A DNA stretch of 64,000 nt, taken from NCBI RefSeq assembly GCF_009870125.1, contig NC_046681.1, positions 13,653,001 to 13,717,000 of the forward strand, in the 5' to 3' direction. Below, piece after piece: positions 20,062-31,775 of the stretch (positions are counted from its first letter, which is position 1; each line of letters opens with the position of its first letter). Source of the DNA: Drosophila pseudoobscura. Its lineage: Eukaryota; Arthropoda; Insecta; Diptera; Drosophilidae. The translations under genes and the position numbers were made by a program. The notes below the pieces were generated by a model. It was not told where the DNA came from. It worked only from the letters and a program-made list of their open reading frames with translations, and searched no databases.

Positions 20062-20183
20062 GCCCATTGGCAATCAATCACAGACACAAATTTCCATTTC
20101 GATAAGATTGGTATAATTCCAGGGAAGCCGCCGAACCACTTGAAAATAAGTTCGAACGAGGGGGAACGTTTTGAGTTGCTGCG

Positions 20184-20990
20184 GAGACCGCAACTCTACA
20201 TTTATAACCGATACTTAGACAGTATGGCTCTCCTCCGGCAGACGCCGCTACTATTAACGACACAACAAAAATTGTGGATATTGTGGATGCCACAGATTTT
20301 CGTCCTTTGTGGGGGCGGGAGAGGGTGTAACGAAATTTTGAGATATACGTTTTATAGTGAGATCTAACAGGAGTGTCGATGCCAAATTTGGTTACTCTAG
20401 CCTTAATAGTCTCTTAGATTTGTGGATGCTCCAGGTTTTCATCCTTTGCGGAGGCGGAAGGGGGTTTAACGACAAACCTGCCAAGGTGCGATATCACAAG
20501 AGTGTGGATACCAAATTTGGTTGCTCTAGCTCATATAGTCTCTGAGATCCTTGAACTCACATTTTGCAATTGGCAAAGTCGACCATGAAACCTGTGTGTT
20601 AGAGAGAGACAGAGCGAGAGAGAATGAAATTGTTTTCTTGATTCTGGCTATAATAATTATACGATCTGTTTTAGTCTTTGCACTCTAGAAGATAGTCATC
20701 TTTGAATTTGTGGATGCCACAGATCTTCGCTCTTTGTGGGGGCGGAGGTGGGCGGGGCGAAGTTTTGAAATATTCTTGTAATAGAGACATATCACAGAAG
20801 TCTGAATACAAAATGTCGTTGCTCTAGCTCTTATAGTCCCTGAGCACTAGGCGTTCATAGGGATGGACAGGGCTCAATCGATTCGGCTATTGATGGTAAT
20901 CAAGAAACGATTCCTTCTGGACGTTACAAACATCCATTCTCACCACAAATCTAATATACCCCTATACTCATATTGTGTATCGGGTATAAA
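20184..20990 (+). mobile_element. near-complete DINE-1-type Helitron with internal repeats
   Basis: The left end is GCAACTCTACATTTATAACC followed by a GC-rich GGCTCTCCTCCGGCAGACGCC segment. The right end contains GAAACGATTCCTTCTGGACG and ends TGTGTATCGGGTATAAA. This matches the obscura-type DINE-1/INE-1 layout as I remember it. The ends carry an inverted TTTATACCCGATAC-like sequence. Inside are three diverged copies of a roughly 130-150 bp unit (starting about 20276, 20418 and 20710) built around TTTGTGGATGC and TTGCTCTAGCTC-like segments. No coding capacity; the activity of such copies depends on autonomous Helitrons elsewhere. Confidence 0.75.
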
Positions 20991-21299
20991 TATATATGAG
21001 ATACTTTATCTACCGATAATTGTAATCCTATTTAGAGGGCGCTTATCAGTTCAGGTGTGAATATGAGGTGGTATTTTGCCTATCTATTAGATAATGCAAT
21101 TCATTCTTAAGATTTGAATCCCTTCCAAATGATTGGACTTTGTTTTGACTTTCGAGTCAAAATTAATTGCAGGAGTAGTAAATATTTGTGATAATTAAAT
21201 ATTCTACTATGGTAAAAAAATATGTTCGTCATGACACACTATTTTAGGGCTTTACCAGTGATAAAAAAATGTTTACAGCTGATAAGAAAACTTAAGGCC

Positions 21300-21570
21300 T
21301 TCATTATCGTAAAGCTGTCAGAAGGTCGTGTGAGCAACCAAGGTTCTCACAGACTGAACTCGGCTGACGGCCGGGCGGACAAGGCGAGGATCAGACCGGA
21401 TACCGCGGATATTCGAATGCGGCGAAATGGCTAAGCGCTTCCAGAGAGGATGGGCATCCACTCTCTGAGAGGAGGATGGACAAGAGGCAGAGGAGATGGT
21501 GGGATCGGGCTGACAGCGGCCCAACGCATGGCCAAATATGGGATGACGCCACTGGCCCGGTCCCGATGGA
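21300..21570. other. GC-rich segment between two DINE-1 ends, origin unknown
   Basis: About 270 bp of markedly higher GC than its surroundings, with several GAGAGG/GGAGGATGG motifs. It directly abuts a reversed DINE-1 end. Frames are short and match nothing I know. It may be the inner part of a longer non-autonomous Helitron or a captured host fragment. Confidence 0.3.
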
Positions 21571-21641
21571 CCGCGGCGTCTGCCAGAGGAGAGCCATACT
21601 GACTAGGTATCGGGTATAAATGTAGAGTTGCGGTCTCCTCG
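21571..21641 (-). mobile_element. DINE-1-type Helitron end, reverse orientation
   Basis: The reverse complement of this 70-bp piece matches the left end of the copy at 20184 (GGCAGACGCC, GGCTCTCCTC, TATACCCGATAC, GACCGCAACTCTACATTTA). It lies inverted relative to that copy, about 0.6 kb away. Confidence 0.75.
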
Positions 21642-24600
21642 TTTTATTGTAGATATTGAGTATCCAAAAAATGTTGAAGAACCTCTCCGAAAGAAGAACC
21701 ATTTTAAGGTATCCCTTAAACAGATAAGTTGCCAATGGCAAATACTTAGGTACCTTTTGCTCACATTTTTGTCATCCCAAAAACTGAAATAAATATTTTT
21801 AGTACCTTTACAAGAAAACTCCAAAAGAAAAAACCTAACCATTCCATTTGGGTGAGGCTGCCTAATTGCTTTTAGCCACTTTAGAGGAATTCCATTCCAC
21901 CTTCTCTGTACGCAAGAAATTCCATTCCAATCAAGCGATTCACTTTATCCATTTTACGAATCCACTCGGCCATAAAAGTACACTGGCTGGGGCAGATAGA
22001 AGCAGCGCAAATGCAGGTTCCTCAACTTGAAGTCCTTAAGTCCTTATTGAAATCAGATTTAAAATCAAACACAATGTTACTTCAATTGGTAGAACCAACC
22101 CAAAGAAGGACGAAGGACAATGGCGATCAATGTGTGATGATTGCCAGAGAAAATGAGGAGAAATGTGGAACTCTCTGGGTGGGTTTTTTGCGGTTTGCGT
22201 TGGGTGGTTAAGCCACAGGTTGATTTCGAAGGGGGCAGGAGGCGCACTGCGAGTGTCCTGGCCATCCGCTTATCGCCCGAGTGCTGACCGCACTCCCACA
22301 GAAAAAAGGACGACCACAAGGAATGAAGGAATCCACAAACGCGTGAGTACATTGCACACTTTTGGGGACAAATAAAGTAATCAACGGATTTCACGCAACG
22401 TTGGGCAATTTCGGTTACCATTCGGTGTGTCCACTGGCACACAGTGCGTATGATTACTGTTTCTGCGGTCACATTTCGTGTGGCAATTATTAGGCGGCGG
22501 GCCAGCATCACAGGACAAATGCCATACGGATGGTTGTCCCATCTGCTCTCAGACACTCCAGCTGCAAACCGTTTATCAATCATTTTTGATTTATGGCCTC
22601 CAGTGCGGAGTGGATTGGAGTGCATGGCCAGTTGGTGGTTGGTAGTAGCTCCTCCCGGGGCAGCTGGTCCATCCAACTAATCGAACAACGAATCATCCAT
22701 GTGTGAGTGCACACACACACCCATATGAATTTTCGATTTATTTTGTATTATTATTTGTTCTCCCTTTTTGCTGTCCGAATGGCCCAAAGGCTTAGCCCAC
22801 GAGATGCAAATAAAAATTAACCAAATAAATATTTGATAAGCCCTGAATATCCCTGAATAAATTTGTTTGTTTGTTGTGGTTTTTTTTTCGGTCAGTGAGC
22901 AATTTATAGATGACATTCCCGTTCCTGAAAGCTTCACAGTTGACTGACAATCGGAATTAGTTGTCTTCCTGTTCATCCTGGCATCGGGTTTCCTTCCGCT
23001 GATTGCATTTTCGCAGCTTGCTCATGGCCCCGCCGAGCGCGATGCACTGACGTGATGCATTTTATGCACTCCGCGTGGAAGTCAGCCAAGTGTCAGGCGA
23101 TTTAATCGACTAATATATCGCTTCAAGTATGAAATGGGCATTTAGCAGGGAGAGATGAGCCATGGCAAAAGCAAGCTTTCTCAGTGACCTTTGGTGACAC
23201 TGCAGAAGAGGAAGCACTCTATCAATGACCTTTGAAGACAGTCAAGAAGCCGTTAGGCCTTAGGATGGTGACAAATAAACTAAAGACTAAAGAGTTCCTG
23301 AGGAAATGCAACAGGCGAATGTCTTTTAATTGAATGAAGGACGCAGAGTAAATAAGAAACTGCAGAGCTCACTTTAAGCGCACCAAAACAATCTATAAAA
23401 GTCTCTGAAATAGTTCCTATCCAAGTCTTTCTTGTCTGACTTTAGTTAACCATATATATTTATACACATTGACATTCCCTTTTTCTTTATAAAATACAAA
23501 AGCCTCGGGACACCTTTCTTTTCACATCCTTCTGTGGCTTCTTCGAATCAACAAACCCTCAATACGCAGCTCAACTTCAAGCAGATGTTCCAGGAATCAA
23601 AGTATCACAGTCTAATCGGGTATTAGGGTATTAGTATCCTTCTGCTCCAAATGAAATTCGAATTCATCAACAACCTTGGGGGCATATTCAAATCGCTTCG
23701 ACTGGAATTGGCAAAGCGTTTAGCCAAAGTGTTGGAAGTCAGCTTTTGGCCATGGTTTAACCCAAATCAACTGCTGCTTAGTCAGCAAATACATTTGTCT
23801 AATGAGATCCTTGCTTATTCGCATACCTCTGGGCGCCACACACTCACGCACACACAGACCGAAAATCCCACCTTGACGAAATGGTCTGGGATTGGGCCAG
23901 AGAACTGGGATGGGAAGAGAGATCTGCCTTGGAGACTGGGGGCTGCAGCCAGGACTAAAGTGAAACACGAGAGTCAGACATTGAAATTGCATTGCGTTGA
24001 TTATGGTGTCCAACAACGAGACACCACCTCCTTCTGGCCCACTCAGGACCGGACCTCTCTGGCCCCTTGGCTTTTGTCGGCTGTCGCACCGCACCGGTGG
24101 CCCCGCTGTGTTGGTAACTGAAAACGTACTTATGATTGCCGCCGTGGGAGTGGAAGAGGGGGTGGAAGTGGTAGTCCTGTGGGGGGCGGGCGGTTCACAC
24201 GAGTGGGTCATAGTTGAAATTGAATTTGGGTCATTCAATCCCAATGCCAGGGCTACACGTTGGCTCCAGGAATGACTCCTTTGCCTACCAAACAATCACA
24301 AATACATATGTATATATATGTTGCACGTGCTTTCATTTTGTTGCCCTGTTATGTTGGTCCTTGTGGAAGGCTGATGGCGTTGAGGGAAGGATAGTTTCTA
24401 TTCTCTAAATACCGCTTCCCATTTATTTCATTGAAATCGTCTTTTCTCTCAGTGTTTAAGGATTGCTTAAAGATCATAAATTCTTAAAGATGGTCCTCTG
24501 AAATGTCAACAAAATAATTATGGAAAATTATGGAACCACAGTACAGCCAGTACATTAAATTTTCATATACCCAAATGAAAATTGCGTGTACGATGATTGG

Positions 24601-27600
24601 ATGGAGGAGGGGAGGATGGAGATGGCTATCACATCAGGAAGTCGGAAAGGAAGCAGAGGAAAATTCCTCTTGGCCCGTTATAATTGGATGCTTATTGAAT
24701 TAGTGACAAAGTCGTTGTTGGGATTGGGATTGGAGAGGTCGTACAACCCGCTGTGTGTGTTGCCAGCTGCCCTGCCATTTTAGATATTCATCAAATTATA
24801 TGTATTCCGTTTGTCAAATTAAGCAAACAACCACAAGATTGATTTGGATTTGTCCTGGCAGACATTTTCTCCCAGCCTTGATTTGCCTCCCGTGATTTGG
24901 GATGTGTATTTGCTGGCATCTCTGTGGCATCTTAACTGATTAGTGGACTAAGCCACTGCGTACTAGAGCGAGATAGAGAGCTAACAAGCTGGCTAAATGT
25001 CCACAAACTGACCAAACCATCTTTAGGCATCGCCTTCTGCTACTTTGATTGGGAAAATCCCACTCAAGTCTTTTTCGAACACCTAAATTCCAATGAAAGG
25101 TTCGCCCGGTCGTAAGTGTCCAATCTTTTAGTGATAACCCAAATGCCAATCGATTAGAGAAATCAACTATAAATCAATGGGAAATCAACAGTATAGAAAT
25201 CTGACAATTTGAAGCAGCAAATAAAATATCTTTCAAAGCAAACAATTTATGTCCATCAATCAAAGGCAATAATCTTTCGAAGATAAGATATGATTAACTT
25301 GAAAATTAAGTTATAATAACACGTAATGGTGCCTTGACACTTATTGTTTGAGAGACGATTGGTCTATTCTTCTAATATTTAGATTTTATTTCTATTTTAT
25401 ATCGAAAATATGTAATCATCGGACTTGTCAGAAAGAAATCAAAGAAAATGAGGTTGGAATATGTAGGAATAGATAAGGTTCTTTAAGGTTCTTTTGTAGG
25501 CTAGGTAAGGGCTAGAAAGACAACGAATAAAACGATTGATTAAGGCTTGACAAGGGTCAGAAAACCTTTTGGTTCTGCAAGGCAAATGCCAGATAACACA
25601 AGGGAGGTTCAAGGTTAAGGTTAAAAAAGGTTTATGGAATAAAATGTATAAGAATTTTAAAGGGAAATAAATTAAGAATATTTACGACAAAAAAAACTTA
25701 AGTTAAGAATGGCACACCGATTCTATGAACGAATTAAAAGCCTAACCCAAAAGTCCCAAAACCCAAAATTTCAATTATCAAACACATTTAATAACTGCTA
25801 CTAAAAGGTCACGTCACAAGACATTAGCTAATTATAACTATCTAACGCTTAATGGTTATGTACCATTAAAAAAAAAAAAATGTCAAAGAAAAGTTTCTGC
25901 ACTTCCTCGTGGGAGAAAAACTTCGTCACGAAGTTTTCTTTATACTCTTTACGAGGAGGCAGAGTCACCATCGTTGTCATGCTCATCGCCAGCCTGTTCA
26001 TGTTGTGGATAACCCGAGCGTTTCTTGGATGCCAGCAACAATGAACAAATTGTTGACCCGACCAGAGAGGCAGGCGGCAGGCGGCAGTCGGCAGTCGGTT
26101 GTTGGGTCGGGGCAGGGCAAGGTGCCACATGTAAAGACAATGAGGTGGAAAAGGTGAGCACAGGAGACAGGTGAGGCGAGGCGGAACATTTAACTTTCGG
26201 AGGCTAAAAGCTTTGCCCCGCCACAACCCGCCACAGGAGGCAACACAACATCCTCCAGGGAATTGCCACGCGAGCGAGCCCTGCTCTGCCCATTTCCCAA
26301 GACTTGGATGAGGATAAGGATGAGGATGTGGCTGTGGATGTGGCAGAGGCAGAGGCAAAGGCACTACCTGGGCCACTCTTTACATTTACTTAAAAATTCA
26401 TTGCGGCCCAAGGAATTCTTTTATTTTTGTTGTTACATCTTGTCCTGCTTCGTGGCCTGAATCTTTAAAATTGATGAAAAATTATGCCAAAAATGTCGGC
26501 AACAGATTAAAATAATTGCACTCTACTCGAGCGGGGTTGAAGCTGGTGAAGTTTCTGTCGGCCATTTGGTTTTATGGTTAACAGAACAAGCCACAAATTG
26601 TTCGGGCAACAGGTTTAGACCTAATGGGAATTTGGTGTTAGCCCGAATGCTTTAGCTTTTTGCTCTGTATTTCGCATTCAAATCTAGGGAATTTCTGAAT
26701 TGGCCTCAGGTGATTTGGCATTGTTGCTTTCGTTTCAGTTTCTTTTTTGATTTCCGCCTTTTGTTTGCCACCATTTGGGACTTTTATGTGATTCTTTGAT
26801 GAGTTTTCTTTGGAAAAAGAGGTCTCTGCTCTCGAAGTTTGGTTAGGCAAATGTTTGAAATAAATTATAGATACTCAGACACATTCACGACTTTTTTGGG
26901 GTATATTTTATTGAATTTATATGTATTTAGCTGGAATGGTGCTCATAATTTTGTATATTTTTGTGGCATATCTGCTTGGAATTTCATTCGTTCCCTAAAA
27001 TTTTCATTTGTAGACTGCTATCAAGACTTTTCAAGACTACTATTCAATTGTTTATTAACTAATTTACAACATAACATAATTTGTAATATATTTTTCTCTC
27101 TTATTTTTCACTTCCCGCACAAATAAAAATATTGCAAAAGAGCGTTGCCTACTTCCAGGGGCAACGACAAAGGGCAAAAACTGTTGCCTGCTTTCGGGAG
27201 CACCGCATATAGTGATCTGCAAATGCAATATGTGGCTCGTGTAACGAAAGGAATCCTTAGGAAAACGATGAACTAAGCAAGGAATAAGAAATTGGAAAAT
27301 ACTTTTGCACTTTTGTAAAGTTTCCCCACACACATCAGTGCCACGTAACGCGGCAGAGGCAAAGTGCGTCACAAAAAGTGGGAAAATATTCAAATGAAAC
27401 AAAGACCGCAAACTATGCTTTGGGGAAAATCCAAAGAGAGGGAAGAGGTCAAATTGGATATGCATTTGCTTACTTTTGGAAAAAAACCAAGAAAATTGTC
27501 TGTACGTTTGCATTTTTTCCAAAATATAAAGAGAGAAACTCATGTGTGCTGTGCCTTTGAAAAAAAATAAAGAAACTTGTGGCAAAAGTTTTGCTAAATA

Positions 27601-30000
27601 CTTTGTTAAAGGAATTTTTGTACAAGCCACTATAACACACACACACACACACACAAGTTGCAAACCCCAATCTCCCGTCATCATGTGCGCCAGTTGTCAA
27701 CATATGTATACGTATACGTATCGATGTCAATACAGTGGCTGTGGGCTGCTCTTTCACTTTCGCTTGATTGCATTGTCAGGTCCCTAAGCCCTCTCTTCCT
27801 CCTCCCTAGCATTCGAGTCCTCTATTTGTTGCCTGATAAACTGGCAGTTGGAATGACGCTTGTTGGTTTGCTTGCTTATGTTTTATGAGCATTGTTGCCA
27901 CAAAGTTCTCGCCCCCCTCCTCCCATTCAGTTTGCATTGAATTTCTGTTTCTGTTTGCAAAATGTAAATGTTGCTCCTCGATATCACAAAGCTTTGAACT
28001 GCAGAAGTCTTTCCAGAGCAGAGCACTGGCACTCGTTTGAACGAGTTATACGTATGTATTTTGCAATTGAGTGTTGCCTGTTGGAATAGTTATCCCGCCT
28101 TTAATTGCCTGTTGGTTTGGTTTAAATAAGGTTTTTGCTGTTCAAATGGTTCATAGCCTGCCAAAGGATATGAATTGTGCTTTTGGAAACACTCGGCAGG
28201 CTCATTGAACTGGAAAAGTACACAAGAGGAGGCCCCAGGGGGAGCATACTCCTTATGGTTTATGGATTTCGATTTTGCTTAACCCACAGTTGAAGACTCT
28301 TCTTGAGTGGAAGTTTAATCGGAGAACAGAGGTATCACGGAGGTACTTTTCATATCATTTTCTTTTTATTTTAATATTCCTTTCCATTTTCGAAGTGAAC
28401 ATTTCTAAGCGCCAAATAAGTGCTCATCTGTGCAAAGAATTTTCTCTAAGCCACATTTTGAGCATTCGACTTCAGTTTCTTTTCGCTTCGAGCTGAGAAG
28501 CGTGAAGAGTATTTAATTTAAATGCCGGTCATAAATGTTCAAACATTTTTTAAAGCGAATTTATTACAAAAAAGCAAACTTTGTCATACAAACAATTCAG
28601 CAACGGAGCAAACATGCGGGGAAGAGAGTCGGGGAGAGTCGATGGAGAGTTTAAGCAAACACTCTGGAAGGAGGACCGGGCACACATAAAAGCCATAACA
28701 CCAGGGCATATCTGGGGGGAGTCTGTGTGGAGAGAAAGTGCGGTGGGGGGAAGAGACGGATGGATGCATGTCTTATCACAGAAGAGGAATGGTATGGCGT
28801 GGCAGCATCAGCACCCGAGAATGCTTATAGGAAAATGCAACATAAAATACTTTTTAAATGTGAATAAATATTTGGCACGGTTACGCTAAGGAGCAAATAC
28901 CATCAAAGGTGGGTATATGAGGTGGGGGATGGGTAATGCAAATGGAGAGTGAAAATGTATGCCAAGAGGTTAACATTTATCAGCAACAAATTTATATCTT
29001 TCCTGCAGGGCACATATGAAAAATATGAATCAAATGAAAATAAATATTACCCTGAGAGGAGCAGGATCATGAGCTCAAAAATGCACTAAAATGAAGAGAA
29101 TGTACCAAAAGTTCTAGCGAAAAAATGTTACCTAAAAAACCAACAGAAAAGAACAAAAAAAAATTTGTTCAAAAATTCCAATTTAAAAATATATAATATT
29201 AAAAACCTCAGATCCGGCTTAAAGTTCATCAAAAGCCGCACCATAATCTCTTTTTAATACCCCCAATTAACCAAAGAGTCTGCTCGTATAAGCCATATCT
29301 ATGATGATTTATAGCTCTTTTTTCAGGCAAACTTTTAATGATTTTTCCCACACTAAAATTGCAGTCAATTTAACCCGAAACTCGGGTAACTTTTTATGCA
29401 GTTTCCAATTCAAAGGCCTAATTGAAGGCATAAACATATCTGACTGGAGAATCGTGCACCCAATTACATTGTACACCGTAAAAACTGGCATTATTATGAT
29501 CAGCATTCGCCCCGTGCCATAAGACTGCAATAAATGGGGAAATAATCCCCGAAATGGTGTCTATCTGAGGAGTATTTTTGAATTTATGGAACGGGCTCCA
29601 GTCCATGAAGAACCCATCAAAGGGAGTCCACGGAGGAGACGAGACCCACATTGATGTGGAGACCACGGAGGACCCATTGAAGTCGAAAGCGTGGCAGGCA
29701 TCAGAAAAAGGAATGTTATGCCATTGTGCTCTGGGTGTTTGCTTAGCTTCCGCCGGGAGCATGGTAATTTTGTGCCGGGGATTCCCCCAGCTCTGCCACG
29801 ATGATTAGCATGCATATGTGTGTGTGTTACGGAGGGGCTAAAGTTCTCTGTAGCTTCTGGCAAACAACACTGGCAAAACAATTTAATTAATAAAAATATG
29901 CAAATTTAATTAGAAGAACGGACAACCGGGGGAGTGCTTGTTAAGAACAATTTTATTCGAAAGTTTTCTAGACCATTTTGGGTGTTCAGTTTAAGCCCTT
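21642..30000. other. gene-poor intergenic DNA
   Basis: No exon with coherent splice sites, domain or long biased frame is seen. The interval contains an (AC)n run near 27632-27653, a poly-A run near 25868, and ORFs at about 22077-22676, 23651-24295 and 25849-26376 that do not look coding: odd composition, no start context and no continuation. Regulatory sequence or non-coding RNAs are possible but not visible. Confidence 0.4.
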
Positions 30001-30023
30001 TTTTGCTGGAGGATTAGCCACGC

Positions 30024-30120
30024 TCAAGTGGTGAAATTTTCTGCTTTTAGCCACCATCAAGTGACGATTTTTACTGCGTTTTAGGCAGGAATTTCGAGGT
30101 TTTTTCAGCGCACTCAAGTG
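30024..30120 (+). promoter_or_regulatory. triple NK-2-type (TCAAGTG) motif array
   Basis: TCAAGTG, the NK-2/Tinman-class homeodomain core, occurs at 30024-30030, 30057-30063 and 30114-30120 in the same orientation. The first (CTCAAGTGG) is the strong form. Each is followed by similar sequence (GTGAAATTTTCTGC, GTGACGATTTTTACTGC, GTGCTGAATTTTCTGCC), so the sites sit in a partly repeated unit. The target gene is unknown. Confidence 0.45.
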
Positions 30121-30261
30121 CTGAATTTTCTGCCTTGTTGAAGACTTTTGTCTAATAATTTTTTAATTGATGCCCACGTTAAGGTTCAGGTACACCTTCG
30201 CGCTTCCCACTTGAATTAATTGTGTATGAAAAAGTTTCCACATCATTCCACTTCGACCCAG

Positions 30262-30345
30262 AGAAAACCAAGAAAGACCATTCAAAAAAAGCGCATTTGG
30301 ATGCTGGGGAAAACCAGGAAAGACCATTAAAAAAAAGCTTATGAA
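30262..30345 (+). repeat. imperfect tandem duplication, unit about 47 bp
   Basis: AGAAAACCAAGAAAGACCAT plus an A-run at about 30262 is repeated at about 30309 as GGAAAACCAGGAAAGACCAT plus an A-run. Two copies only, in intergenic DNA. Confidence 0.7.
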
Positions 30346-31518
30346 AGGAAGTACTACTGGCACCCAAATCAACTGCCTTCTTACAGTGCTTTCTGCTGTC
30401 TGTTCACGTATTTTTCTTTGGTAAATTTAAAGAAAACATTGTGGTTTCTGTTCAAAGCATTTAAATAAATAACCCAAGGGTGGACTCTTAAATTAAGTAG
30501 TTTTCAACGCCTGTCATCCGACATTTTGTGCACCTGAGCCACAAGTTCTCTCTCGGTTTTCGGTTTTCAGGTCTCGTTTCTGCCTGCTCCCACAGTTTGC
30601 CCCAAACAAATGTGGTAATATAAAATGGCCAAAATGTGTAGGAATTCGAATTGTGTGGCCAAAACAGTGGGGCGGAGTGTGAAATTTATTGATTGAAAAT
30701 GTAATTGCAAAATAGTATTTGTTGCTTAAGGGAAATCCTCTTGGCTTAAGAGACGCTTATGAAAGATATTATGGTGGAAATAAATACTTTTGAGTGCTGT
30801 ATTTATTCAAGAATATTTGTGCAAAAGATTGTATTTCTTAGAAGAGAATGGAGGGTGGAGTCTTGAGCTTATTTTGGACACATATTGCCATCTTTTCGGA
30901 GGAGTAAAACCTGACAAATCTATAGAATATTTATATAAAAATATTTCTTTTAATCATCCTATTTCATAGTTTTGTTTTTGAATCCCAGTCGCGTAACGAA
31001 TTCCATTTAAAGCTTTATAAAAAAAGTGAGGAAAAGAAAAGGATTAAAAGGATTTCCTCTCCTGTTCGACTCCTCTTTTAAAATCACTTTTCTTCTCTTA
31101 TTCCACAGTTAAGCGGCTTTCGCGCTTCGCACTTTTAAAACCATTTTTAATTTTCATCACTTTTCAATTATTTTGTTTTTCTATAATTTTAATTTGATCT
31201 ACATGCGGATTTCACTGCCGTTTATTCTTCAATAAAACGAAAATTAATTGCTCATTTGTTATAAATGGAAATTTGCGACTAAAGCCGGAAACATAATTGT
31301 TTCGCAAAACATACCATTCCATTGAATTTAAAGTAAAGTTTTGCGGAGAAAATACCAGTACAGGACTCAGTGATTCGAATCACTGAACAGATGAGTAATT
31401 CCAGGCCAAATACGGTTGATCTTTGATGCGGGGGGGAGTTTAATTGCCATTGCTTGAAAATGTTTAAGCCAAACGGTTGCGGAAAATATTTATGAAAATA
31501 ATTTCCCACACACATATT

Positions 31519-31775
31519 TCAGCCCAGAACTTCCTCTTGATTTTACGCCGAGAACTTCTACTACATTTTTAAACGAAGATCTTCCTCAATAAGCTAAAAA
31601 GCTTTCTCATTATGTTTCAGCCAAGCGCTTCGAATATGTATATGTTTAGTCCGAGAACTTCCTCTACATATTATTAAGCCAAGAAGAAATCCTGTACATA
31701 TTTAAGCCTAAGAGCATCCTCCACATATTTAAGTCGTGAACTTCCTCCACATATTTAAGCCAAGCACTTTAAGAA
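31519..31775 (+). repeat. degenerate minisatellite, unit about 27 bp, about nine copies
   Basis: Units are variants of GAACTTCCTCCACATATTT followed by AAGCC. The starts fall near 31521, 31547, 31572, 31618, 31648, 31679, 31707, 31734 and 31760. Copies are most alike at the 3' end and decay toward the 5' end. No coding frame runs through. Confidence 0.65.

Noticed and set aside
22077-22676. 199-codon reverse-strand frame
   Set aside because: No recognisable domain, mixed composition, and no splice or poly(A) support.
23651-24295. Overlapping long frames on both strands
   Set aside because: Neither shows a conserved motif or consistent coding bias. Overlap on both strands suggests a locally stop-poor, GC-richer stretch.
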